Source of the DNA: Paraspadella gotoi | Taxonomy: Eukaryota; Chaetognatha | Assembly (NCBI GenBank): GCA_051294375.1 | Contig: CM119264.1 | Span: forward strand, 18,851,948-18,915,947 | Direction of reading: 5' to 3' | Length of the DNA stretch: 64,000 nt | Part shown: in pieces, positions 45,356 to 64,000 of the stretch | Layout of the letters: every line of letters starts with the position of its first letter | Numbering within the stretch: position 1 is the first letter of the stretch | Made by a program: the position numbers and the translations under genes | Notes under the pieces: generated by a model | The model's input: the letters and a program-made list of their open reading frames with translations, nothing else | Database searches by the model: none | What the model was told of the DNA's origin: nothing

Positions 45356-47827
45356 ATGTTTAAATTCGCAGCCAAAACAAATTTGATAAACTCAGAAGAA
45401 CTCGAAGAGGCAGAGTCCGGACCCCGAAGCCCCTGCGCGCGAGGGTGCCCGTGCTTTCGTTTTCTTCGCTTGCTCCCTCTCGGAAACAGAGTCCTGCCGA
45501 CGAACCCGCCTGAAATCGAAGATCCTCCCATTGACGAAGAGGCGTGAGCGTTTTGAATGATACTTATTTTTAGATATATCTTATATTTTTGGATCAAATT
45601 GGTTTTCGAAAGTTGCCACTAACGTAAATTTTAAAAGTGCCGTTTTGTTTTATTTTAATCACAAAACATTACATCAAAACTAAAGGTGTCAGTGTAATTC
45701 ATAGTATTGCCGTGAAATGAAAAAAAGAGCAACGTTTTCTTGTAGTAGTCGGGTAGTCTCGTACTTAAAAAAAATTGTAAAAATAAGTAACAGTAACTAT
45801 AAATATATATGCATAAAATTCTATAAACAAAAATAAGATTCCAGGTTCTTTCTTTTAGCATTTGCGTTGGCCAAGCGGTGATACAGTTGCCCGAAATTTC
45901 GGCAGTAATGGAAAGAACGCCCAAATCGCGGCCTACGTCGGCTGCACTTCAACAGTCGAGAAGCAGCGTCACTCTCAGCGAATTGATCGACGCTGAGGAG
46001 CGAGAACGCATTAGAATTAGTTAAGTTAAGATAAAGTTCGGAGTGAGAGGGTGCCATGCTGTCACTCCTCAATGTAAGCTATACTATACAAGACATGTAA
46101 AGCTTCACTCTTGGTCCGGCATTCCTTAAGGCCTCAAACTCGAGTGTTAAATCGAAATCCGAAACCGGAAGAAATCGCGAATTTGCCGCTGATCGTTTCT
46201 AAGTCCGACCACGATGTGAGAAGCAAAAGCTTGGAGCCCTCCAGGTCCTTCATATTAGACTTAAGTTGGACAATTACGGCGGAAAAAGCAAAAAGGATTC
46301 ATAAATAAGATAAAGATGATTATACAAATTTTAGTTTCAATATACGCAATTCTAAAGCCTTTCCTCCGGTTTAACAGCTCGCGTTATGGTCATAAGTTGG
46401 TCCTTCCCGCTTTGCCAAAAATTCGAAGGGGTGTTGGAAAAAACAAATCGCTAAGTCAGGTGTCAAATTTGAGATGCCCTTTGCCATGGAGCATATATTT
46501 ATTTCTTTTATTTATTTTTTTCTCGAGTAGCTCGATGCCGGTTCTGGAGACAATGGAGGTGAAAGTTTGGTTTCGTTCTCGCTCCCTGCCGTTCACAAGG
46601 CGACGACCCCCTTACCTTCGATTGATTCTGGCTTTGGTAAGTTTTTATTGAGCTTGCCGGCGAAGCCGGTCCAGGCTCGATATTGTATCGGGTGAGCTTC
46701 TTTGTTGATTAGTAAAAAGGGAATTTAATTTTTTATATATCACAACTCTTAGTCCTGCGGAAAGGTGGATTAGCCTATGACCTAATATTGCCACGAAAGG
46801 ATTCGCTTCCGCCAATAGTCAAACAAGCTGCTGAACGGGCTCAGGGTGAGGAGAGCTCCCTTGACTAAATCTTTTATGAAATTGGTACAACCAATATAAA
46901 AATTATCCATTTATTTAATAAATAAGCTATCTTGCCCCTGACTTTGGACACTGGACAGGCTTTATTGGTTTAAGGCCTCCATTACTCTTACAAGATAATG
47001 ACATAGCAGGTCCCTGCAAACTTTCAATCAAGACTTTCTCGCAGTCTTGTTTATTTTTTCCCAGAGTACCTGGCTTCCCTATCAATCAAGTGGTAAAATA
47101 TTTCAAAGAATGTTTCAATTGTAAGAAAAGACAACTCCCTTAAATATTAGATCGGGGAATACTGTAATATACTCCGCACTAGCTGAATTTTATTTTATTT
47201 TATTTTAAAATCTTTTATTTTTTACTTCAGAAAGGAAACTGAACTCGGAAAATTTGCCAAAGAAATTAGAGAGGGCGGAAAAACGTCGTCACGCGAGACA
47301 AGTGCTTAGGCAAATTACAAAATTTATCATTAAAAAAGAAAGCAAAATCAGGCTTTACTATAAGCAGGAGTTGTTGCTGTCTTCAAATGAACGACATTGG
47401 ACAATGCGGTACAACGCTGTCGATCAAAAAAAAGAGCAACGAAGTGAAAATTTCAATGATATCTCCAAAAACATTGCTGCAAAGATGAAGCGAGCGGCTG
47501 AAAAACGCCAAGAACAACTAGAGCTTAAGCAAATTGCGTCCAGGTAAGTGACCAAGAAAAAAAATTCAAATAGAAGAGTGATCGAGATCACCACAAATTT
47601 GTTCGTCCTCCCGAGAAAAATTATTGTTCTAACGAAGGCGTCGACTAGAACGTGTACGTAGTGTTCGTCGCAAGTCAGAAACTTCGTTAGGGAGAGTGGG
47701 AACTGAGGAGATGAGTAATGAAGACATCTGGAACTTTTTGGTAAAGAAAGAGATGGACGAATCGGGGAGAAATATTCCCTGGTGGGAAAGGAATGAAGCT
47801 CACGACGGAGATATGACAGGGCGTTGA
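45356..47827 (+). CDS. Divergent stathmin-family protein with N-terminal Cys cluster
   Basis: Eight exons, all phase-consistent: 45356-45543, 45859-46019, 46103-46244 (acceptor at 46079 also fits), 46378-46459, 46531-46636, 46753-46845, 47231-47543, 47638-47827; about 424 residues. From about residue 226 the product matches the stathmin domain in order. GGLAYDLILPRK corresponds to the GQAFELILSPR region. NSENLPKKLERAEKRRHARQ corresponds to SLEEIQKKLEAAEERRK. A long charged helix with NFNDISK and AAEKRQEQLELKQ follows. Stathmins bind tubulin heterodimers and promote microtubule disassembly. Near residue 30 the segment SPCARGCPCF resembles the Cys-rich membrane-targeting motif of SCG10-type stathmins. 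Residues 60-225 are an acidic/Ser-rich linker not present in short stathmins. The last 45 residues (NEDIWNFLV...NIPWWERNE) are unfamiliar. The individual exons are small, which hides the gene from simple ORF calling. Confidence 0.66.
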
Positions 47828-48275
47828 ATACTGGAGTCTAGAGATGAGGTGAGAACACTAGATACCATCCGCTGCCAAATCGTGATAAGAAATTCGGTTA
47901 TTGGCCTTTGCAGATTCGTCAATGCACTAACTACTGTGAAATCGTAAAGCATCATTTCTTCTCTAACAAAATCTAAAAAGTTTGTTTTTATATAGAACTG
48001 AATTAGATCTATTAAAACAAGCCTTAATTAAAATATCTACTTTTTGTTTTACATCGAGAACCTTTAACTAAATTAATAAAATTAAAATAAAACCATTTAA
48101 TTTACCCAGAAATCCAACAAAAATCAGAATTTAAAAAATCTTCAAAGCAATAGGATCGTCGCAATCGCATAAGAAAAATCTGGATTGACGACAAATTTTG
48201 ATACTAAAAAAAATCAAATTTGAGAAAAGAAAATTAATTTATAAACAGAAAGAAAAAGAAGAAAAGAATAAATAT

Positions 48276-48440
48276 AAAGAAAGAATAGAAAGAAAAGAAA
48301 GAATAGAAAGAAAAGAAAGAATAGAAAGGAAAGAAAGAATAGAAAGGAAAGAAAGAATAGAAAAGAAAGAAAGAATAGAAAGGAAAGAAATTATAGAAAG
48401 GAAAGAAGGAATAGAAAGGAAAGATATAATAGAAAGGAAA
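48276..48440 (+). repeat. 18-bp minisatellite
   Basis: About nine copies of a purine-only unit close to GAAAGAATAGAAAGGAAA, which in one frame encodes repeated ERIERK. Several units carry single-base or indel variants. Confidence 0.85.
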
Positions 48441-48518
48441 GAATAGAAAGGAAAGAAAGATAAAAAATAAAAAATAAAGACAGTGACGAGAAGAAAGAAC
48501 GAAATAAAAACCCGATGT

Positions 48519-48581
<63 letters not shown>

Positions 48582-48680
48582 GCCAAATCGTTTTCGGACG
48601 AATCTGCAGAATCAGCAGGAGAAAACTTTTTCATTGACAAATAAAATGATCAGCAGAGCAGAACCTGAAAAAAAAAATAG

Positions 48681-48712
<32 letters not shown>

Positions 48713-48939
48713 CGAGGCCAAATCGTTTTCGGTCGAATCAGCAGCGGCAGCAGCAGAGGCAGCAAGAAAAAAAAAGAAATCAAAAGGCAGCAGCAGAAGC
48801 AGCAGGAGAAAAGAGAGATAAAGATAGAGCCCCTGCAGAGTCAGCTGCAGGGGAAAAGAGAGAGAGATAGATACGTAGATAGATACATATAATTAAAAGA
48901 GAAAAGAGAGAGAGAAGGAGACATAAAAATAAAATGAGG

Positions 48940-49146
48940 AAATTTGTTTGTTTTGATAAAATGTAAACAAAACATATTTAATAACTGTCCTCACCCAATT
49001 TCAAGGACCTCGATGATGAGAAGCTGTATATAAATTTTCAGCTTCATACACCCAAATTTATTCATGAAAAAGGCGATCTATAATTTGGACCGCCGACGAC
49101 AACAACGACGACGATGACGACGCCACTTATGTGCAAAACCACAGCA
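48940..49146 (+). repeat. Dispersed repeat, copy 2
   Basis: Matches 3785-3974 in the same orientation with scattered substitutions and a longer CGACGA run near 49095. The flanks downstream diverge. Confidence 0.9.
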
Positions 49147-49952
49147 AAAGATCCGCTTTGGAAACCCTCGTCACAAGGAATTAAGTCGTTGATTTAATTT
49201 AATTAATTTTCTAATAACTACTTAAACAGTCAATAACAAAGGCAAAAAGAGTTCTACGTTTCATCAAAGTATTATAAATATTCAAAACAATAATAAAAGG
49301 ACGATATAATTGAAGTAGATTTAACGAGGATAAAATGTAGTCAATAACGATACATTGGCTTGAGATTCGAATGATAGAAACTTCACAATATAAGGAGAAG
49401 AAAAGGTCAGCCGACGACGACGACGACTGAGGATTCACGGTAGTTCGGTAAAAGGATTCTTTGTGTCTGAGGTGATCTTGATGACCGAGGTCAACTCGAG
49501 TCGCCAGACATCCCCCCCAAGACCGTCGCCGGAAGAAGGCGTGTCTGATCTGGAACGGAGAGGCTCATCCATTTCGTTGTCATCAGGAGGGCGAAGGGAG
49601 TCGGGCAGACCGCTACCTTTTTACTTTTTTTTTACAGTTTATTAATATTTGGATTTTTTTTCTATTAGGTTTTCAGTTTTCAGATTTGTCATATGTCCCT
49701 TATAAGAGCGCTAATGAAGATCTTTTTTACGATCTTTCTGTAAGATAAATCAAAAGCACGAGTATAGGTTTTTCCAAAAAAATGCTTCAAATGCTGGAGT
49801 TGCTGCTGCACTGCACTTCGATACCCCATGATACCCGAAGTAGACAAAAACCTGTCTATCAGTCAAATAAAAAAATTTCTGCATAAAACTGTCCTCTTGA
49901 TGGACTTTGAAATTTTTTTATGTACTTAGGACAAAGCTGAATTACGGTTTTT

Positions 49953-49982
49953 AGTTGCGCCGCGAGCACTCGCGGAGCAACT
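49953..49982. repeat. Short near-perfect hairpin at the head of a dispersed repeat
   Basis: Fourteen-base arms (AGTTGCGCCGCGAG and CTCGCGGAGCAACT, one mismatch) around a two-base centre. It is followed by GTCGGTCCGTCGGAATGTCT-type sequence that recurs in part near 770 and 19015. Confidence 0.75.
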
Positions 49983-50685
49983 CTTTAAGTCACTTTCGGT
50001 CGGTCCGTCGGAATGTCTGTCCGTCGGTTTGTCCCACTTACGTTAAAAATGCATATATAAATTTGCTTATAGTTGGTTGCTCTTTTGTTATATACGAAGT
50101 ATATAACATAATTTATTTATTCAATAAAAAGTATACAAACATGGGTAAAACATTCTCAATATTTGGTATGCCCTTTCTTGGCATCGACTACTGCCTGCAT
50201 TCGTTTGGGCATGTTCTCATACAGCAAATTGAGGTATGACATTAAAATGTTTTTCCACATCTTTAACGCAATTCTTTTCAGACCTAATATTGATGTTGCA
50301 TATCTTTCCCTCTTTTCTAAAAGGTAAAATAGTAATTTTGAACCAAAAAGAGATGCAAGGCCTTTAGCATCGCCAAATTAAAAAAAAAATTAATTATTCA
50401 AAATAAAAACAAATAATTAAATACTAAAAATGTAATTTTTTTAACCATTTTTCATTTGAAGTAACAATATTTTTGGCTTGTAACTTCTAAACGATTTGAC
50501 CTACAAAAAAATGAAAGGAAGCGGCTTAAAAAAAATTAAATGTAGATCTGAAAACATTTTAATTTTTTTAAAATCAAACAAGTTTTTGAATAGATTATTA
50601 AAAATGTTATATACTTTTTTCCTAGATAGTAAAATAAATTTAAAACAGTTTTTTGAACAAATAATATAAAATATGCAAAAATATC

Positions 50686-51470
50686 TTTTTTTTCAAGTAA
50701 CAAACAATGAAGAAATAAAAAAAATTATATTAATGCGTAAACTGAGACAATATTATAAAGAAAACAAAATTTAATAAATTAACAAACTATCAACCAGTGG
50801 TAGTTAAGGTTGGTTGCGGTCGTCGAATAGTAAAGTTCCCCTAACTCTTTATGTAAATGTATCAGCGAGTAGTGATTTTCTCAAAAATTCTAGTTCAGCT
50901 GGAGATCTGGGTAAATATTTTTTTTTATCCTTACTGCCAACTGGTAATATTTTTTTCTATAGCTGTCAAGACTGACTTTAGCTTGTCCTTGGGGACAACG
51001 AATCTAAATCATACTAAAAACTTAGACCAAAATTAAATAAAGAGTAAGATTACTTTTGGTTCTGTTATGCCAATTTCATTAATATAATATCTTTTTTTAA
51101 TTAACAAAAAATGAAGAAATAAAAAATAATATTAATGTGCAAAATATATATATTAATGTGCAAACTGAAACGACATTTAAAGAAAACAAAATTTAATAAA
51201 TTAACAAACTACCGACCACCAGCAGTGGTAGCTAAGGTTGGTTTTGGTCGTCGAATAATAAAGTTACCCCAAGTTAGGGCCTAACTCTGATTTTCCCAAA
51301 AATTTTGTTTCTGGGTAAATGCCATTTCTTTTATCCTTACTGCCAACAACGGGAATATTTTGCTTATGCTTTGGGACAACGAATCTAAATCATACTCGAA
51401 ACAGACCGAAATTAAACTGAGACAACTTCTGGTTCTGCTAATGCCAATTTCACTATTAGACACTAATACA
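50686..51470 (+). repeat. Diverged direct tandem duplication of about 0.4 kb
   Basis: Unit 1 (about 50686-51088) and unit 2 (about 51089-51470) share in order CAATGAAGAAATAAAA-like sequence, AAAGAAAACAAAATTTAATA, GGTAG(T/C)TAAGGTTGGTT, TATCCTTACTGCCAAC, GGGACAACGAATCTAAATCA and TGCCAATTTCA. Indels and substitutions separate them. Confidence 0.8.
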
Positions 51471-52290
51471 ATAAAACTCTTTTCATGACTTTTGTTTTTT
51501 TTTTTCTTTTAATAATATTGTGCGATGACAATTAGTTTTTCTACTTGGCCCTGATCGAAATAAGCGGCTGCTCGACGTGTCCCCCTTGATTCCTCATCAT
51601 TGGTACCTCGCTGTCTGTTGCGGTCTCGATTTTTAATGAAATTTTTTATTATTAAATCATCAAGAAATACCAGTTAAAATATAATTATCAGTAACAAATT
51701 AAGATTATTTTATGCTTCGTAAGAAGATTCTGATATAATAAATATTTACATTTTGCGACGTAAATTTTATTTCACAAGTGTAACCTCATGGTTAAAATGG
51801 TATGATTTGATACAAATTAATAATTGCAAAGAATGTGACAATTAATTATAGACTTTGCTTTAATTAGAAAGCATTGCATCTTCAATTTTATTGTTGAAGG
51901 TATTAGTGAAAAGTATTACATATCTATAAAATTGACACATATCACATCTTTAAGTGATACGTCAAATCTATGAACGATTTCGCTCAACAAATAATGTTAA
52001 TTCAAGTTACGTTTGATTTGTTATTGTGACATATATGATTATTTAAACTGAAAGAGGTTAACCTTAATAAAATCAAGTGTTACCTTTAGACGCCATATTG
52101 TCTTTATGTTGAACCATTTATTTACTTTTCATTTGTTTTTTAGTCGTGGTGAGTTACTATGGATTGTGAAGCTGAAAATATCATTAATAGTGGTAATTTT
52201 CTGAGGATGCGTTACTTAAGACCACAAAAAACTTAATAATAACTTAGTATGGACTCTAATTACCGTCTTTGGACGTAGCCGAACTCGAAA

Positions 52291-61603
<9,313 letters not shown>

Positions 61604-63036
61604 GCCTCCCCCGTTCGTCTTCCGCGTTTCTCTACTCTTTCCTCATTCCCTTCCACTGTAAGTATACTGAGCTGCTGGACCCCTCTACAAATCCGTTGGT
61701 GGGCTTCCTTGTCAGCCGCCAACCCCACTTTTCTTCACTGGATAAGCTGGCAAAATATATTATTAGTCAGGCCCCATAAAAGATTCTAAAGCGGGCCTGG
61801 TTCTCTTTTAAGGTTCTTTATTAGTTGAGACTTGAGAGGCTTTTTCCCCCTTTTTTATTTTTTTAAATTAATATTTTTTTTGGCACTTTTTTTCCTTTTT
61901 ACTAAAATATTATTTTCCTTTTTTTTCCTCCTTGAACATACGATATATGATTTTTTTTTCTCTCGTTCCCACCACCCTATTTTTTTTCACTTTTTTTTTT
62001 TCTTCTCCGTGCGTATCAATACGTCCATACCTCCCCAACATAGCCGAGGTCGCGGGTCAAGGGTCCTTTACTCTCCTTTCCCGCCTCTCCCCCGTTTTCT
62101 CCATTCGCTGCTTCCTCCAGATTCATACACCTCGGTCCTCCGTATCAGCGGCGGGGGAAAAGTCTCATCATTGTTCCCGATCATGAAATATGCGTTGCGA
62201 GGTCGCTCTTCTTTTCTTTGAGTCTCATACGTCAATCATTTCGTCGAAGTCATATTTTTATTTTCTTTTGTGACTAATGAATTTTAAAAGAATCGCAGAT
62301 AACGGCATCTTATGATTTGTGTATTTATATCTCTGAAGCGACCGTGGGGCAAGGAGGCGAAATATTATCGGTTAAAATTTCCAAATTAAAAAAAGCGATT
62401 GCAATTGTTAAATAGCTCCCCGCTAAATTTTTATTGATACACGATCTGTGCAGTTTATTGTGAACCGAAAACGTTTTTATCTTTATTTTTTTTTTTTTTT
62501 AGTTTGCACTGAATGAATCCATTGTATTATTTTGTTTGCAATCCTATTTCCAAATAAACCTATACGTTGCAAAACAAACGGTTCGTTAATTTTAATAACT
62601 TCAACTTGGGTAAAATGGCCCATGAATCAGGACTACTTGTATTTATCGACCGAAAGAAGCAATGATTAGGGTTAGAGATTAGTTTAGGGATTAGGTTAAA
62701 AGTTACGGTTTAAAATAAGGTTTAATGTTAAACATTATATATTACAGAATTTTCAATGATAAAAAGATATGAATTTGCCTCGCCTAACTAATTACTAATC
62801 TCCTAGACTTACTAGTTGTTCAGTTCTGCTCTTTGGACAAATAACTAAATAAGTTCTCCCATTGAATTATTATTATATTACACGGAGATCAAGCTCTAAT
62901 GGGACTAACTTCAAGGGCTTACAACATAAAAACGGTTTATGATAGAAGGAAAAAGGGAATATATCCATGTAAAAATTTTTTTGAACCGTTCCTTTAAAAA
63001 ATTTTGATGGTTATGGACTTTTGGATTTTCTGACAG
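61604..63036. other. KDM5 3' region and intergenic DNA
   Basis: T-rich, probably including the KDM5 3' untranslated region; a GTAAGT donor-like site near 61659 might mark an untranslated-region intron. Upstream exons of the gene at 63037 may lie here but none was recognised. Confidence 0.45.
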
Positions 63037-63389
63037 TAACAATAGTGATAGAAATGACAGCATTCCTAACCGGCGCGGTCGGAAAAGCATATGCCGCGAT
63101 CTTGGACGAGAGGCAAAGGTCATGATTGCCGAAGGTTAATTTTTTTTAATAGATTGGGTTGTTATTGTTATTACAATTTTTTACAAAAGGACCAATTTTT
63201 AAACAATTTTTCAGTTTTAACTGGTCCAAACGATTTTTTTAATTTAGTCTCTAAAGAGCTGGACCTCCCTGTATGTGTATATTGAATTATATTTAATCAG
63301 TTCTGAGAGACTTCTGGAATCTTGCTGATAAAAGCATTATCGAAGCTGTAAAGAGAGAGCAAGCAAATTTTAAAGGACGTTCCCTTTAA
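63037..63389 (+). CDS. 3' exons of an unrecognised gene
   Basis: Three small phase-compatible exons, at about 63037-63134, 63215-63274 and 63301-63389. They read in order through NRRGRKSICRDLGREAKVM, LTGPNDFFNLVSKELDLP and LRDFWNLADKSIIEAVKREQ to a stop at 63389. Splice sites are plausible (GAAG/GTTAAT, TTTTCAG, AATCAG); the second donor (GTGTAT) is weaker than a nearby GTATGT that would break the frame. Upstream exons were not found. Composition and phasing suggest real coding sequence, but I do not recognise the family. It converges on the minus-strand gene ending at 63465. Confidence 0.42.
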
Positions 63390-63464
63390 TTGTTTATTAC
63401 ATTAAATCACTGATAATTAGTTATAAAGATCGAAAGACTTTATGATCGCGTCAACTGCAATTCC

Positions 63465-63662
63465 TTAGTCCTTCTTCCGTAAGACATGCCACATGGCGGT
63501 GGGAACCCTGGGCTTTATCAACATTTCATTCCAATGCTTGGACTCCGTGGGGCCCGACTGCGCGCCGAGCAGCACTGACCCAATCGTGTCGTTACTCCCG
63601 ATGACGTCGTGGTCGCGGACAATAATTAACAGCTGAACCTCCCGGAGTCGGGTCAGCGGAAC
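63465..63662 (-). CDS. Synaptotagmin-like protein, last exon (end of C2B domain)
   Basis: The minus-strand exon begins after a TTTTAG acceptor (63664-63663) and ends at a stop at 63465; 65 residues. It encodes VRDHDVIGSNDTIGSVLLG, then HWNEMLIKPR and MWHVLRKKD. This is the C-terminal part of a synaptotagmin C2B domain: the Asp-containing calcium loop, the conserved HW.EML..PR.P segment and the WH.L ending. The family is a membrane-bound calcium sensor for vesicle exocytosis. The rest of the gene lies beyond the window end. Another double-C2 protein (rabphilin or Doc2 type) is less likely. Confidence 0.82.
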   Translation of the reverse strand, partial: VPLTRLREVQLLIIVRDHDVIGSNDTIGSVLLGAQSGPTESKHWNEMLIKPRVPTAMWHVLRKKD

Positions 63663-64000
63663 CTAAAAGGGATTTTGAATCCGGATGTACGCTATTTTAC
63701 ATTCGCCGACCGGGATTTTGCGGTCGGTTTTTTTTTTTTTTTCCCCTATGTCAGTTATGAGCGACGTATAGAAATCTCTCTACTCAAAAAATCAAAAAAA
63801 GGATACTGGTAAGGGTAGAAAAACTTAACCCGGGTAACTTTATTATTCGATGTCTGCAACCAACCTTACCTACCACCAGTTAATCCATTTAATTTTTGTT
63901 TTCCCTCTAGCGTCGAGTCTCAGTTTGTGCAAATTTTTTAAATTTTATTTTAATTACTATTTTTTATTTTTGAAGTAGAAAATGAATTGTTTACGTACGA
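63663..64000 (-). other. Intron of the synaptotagmin-like gene
   Basis: AT-rich with no further exon visible before the window ends. Confidence 0.5.

Larger units (their letters stand above)
47828..52290. other. Intergenic, repeat-rich
   Basis: Holds a minisatellite (48276-48440), GA tracts (48521-48578, 48687-48712), CAG/GCA-rich repeats near 48740-48860, a dispersed repeat (48940-49146), a hairpin-headed repeat (from 49953) and a diverged tandem duplication (50686-51470). No exon was recognised. The last 150 bases are presumed 5' untranslated region of the KDM5 gene. Confidence 0.55.

Overview
This is a eukaryotic, almost certainly invertebrate-animal, genomic scaffold. The evidence is split genes with GT-AG introns, animal-specific families (Frizzled, stathmin, synaptotagmin, KDM5, beta-1,3-galactosyltransferase) and many long (GA)n/(CT)n tracts. 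Intergenic DNA is AT-rich, exons are clearly more GC-rich, and acceptors are often AAG as well as CAG/TAG. A protostome (nematode-like or another small-genome ecdysozoan/lophotrochozoan) is plausible, but I cannot fix the phylum.

Layout. 1-5391: gene-free low-complexity and duplicated repeat DNA broken by assembly gaps. 5392-9270: a beta-1,3-galactosyltransferase-like gene whose first three exons occur twice, apparently because a redundant contig was placed inside a gap. 9937-16480: two tandem ceramide-kinase-like genes in the same orientation. 17316-18428 (minus): a secreted protein with ShKT domains. 18429-30581: mostly gene-free, microsatellite-rich. 30582-35835: a two-exon Frizzled receptor of the Fz5/8 type. 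35836-45355: mostly gene-free, with two weak coding candidates. 45356-47827: an eight-exon gene that ORF calling alone would miss, whose C-terminal half reads as a divergent stathmin domain and whose N-terminus has a cysteine cluster like those of membrane-anchored stathmins. 47828-52290: repeats. 52291-61603: a complete 24-exon KDM5 histone H3K4 demethylase (JmjN, ARID, PHD1, JmjC, C5HC2, PLU-1, PHD2, PHD3). 63037-63389: the 3' exons of an unrecognised plus-strand gene. 63465-63662 (minus): the last exon of a synaptotagmin-like C2B domain, running off the window.

The genes do not form an obvious functional cluster. The points most worth a second look are hammerhead-ribozyme-like cores embedded in palindromic repeats at 59.2 kb and 6.5 kb, the stathmin-like gene, an apparent gene-conversion tract and odd nucleotide-loop/tail features in the two ceramide-kinase-like paralogs, and the false-duplication signature at 3-8 kb. 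Single-base indels between duplicated copies show that this assembly contains frame-breaking errors, so apparent frameshifts here should be read with caution. All exon boundaries were placed by eye from reading frame, phase and splice consensus.
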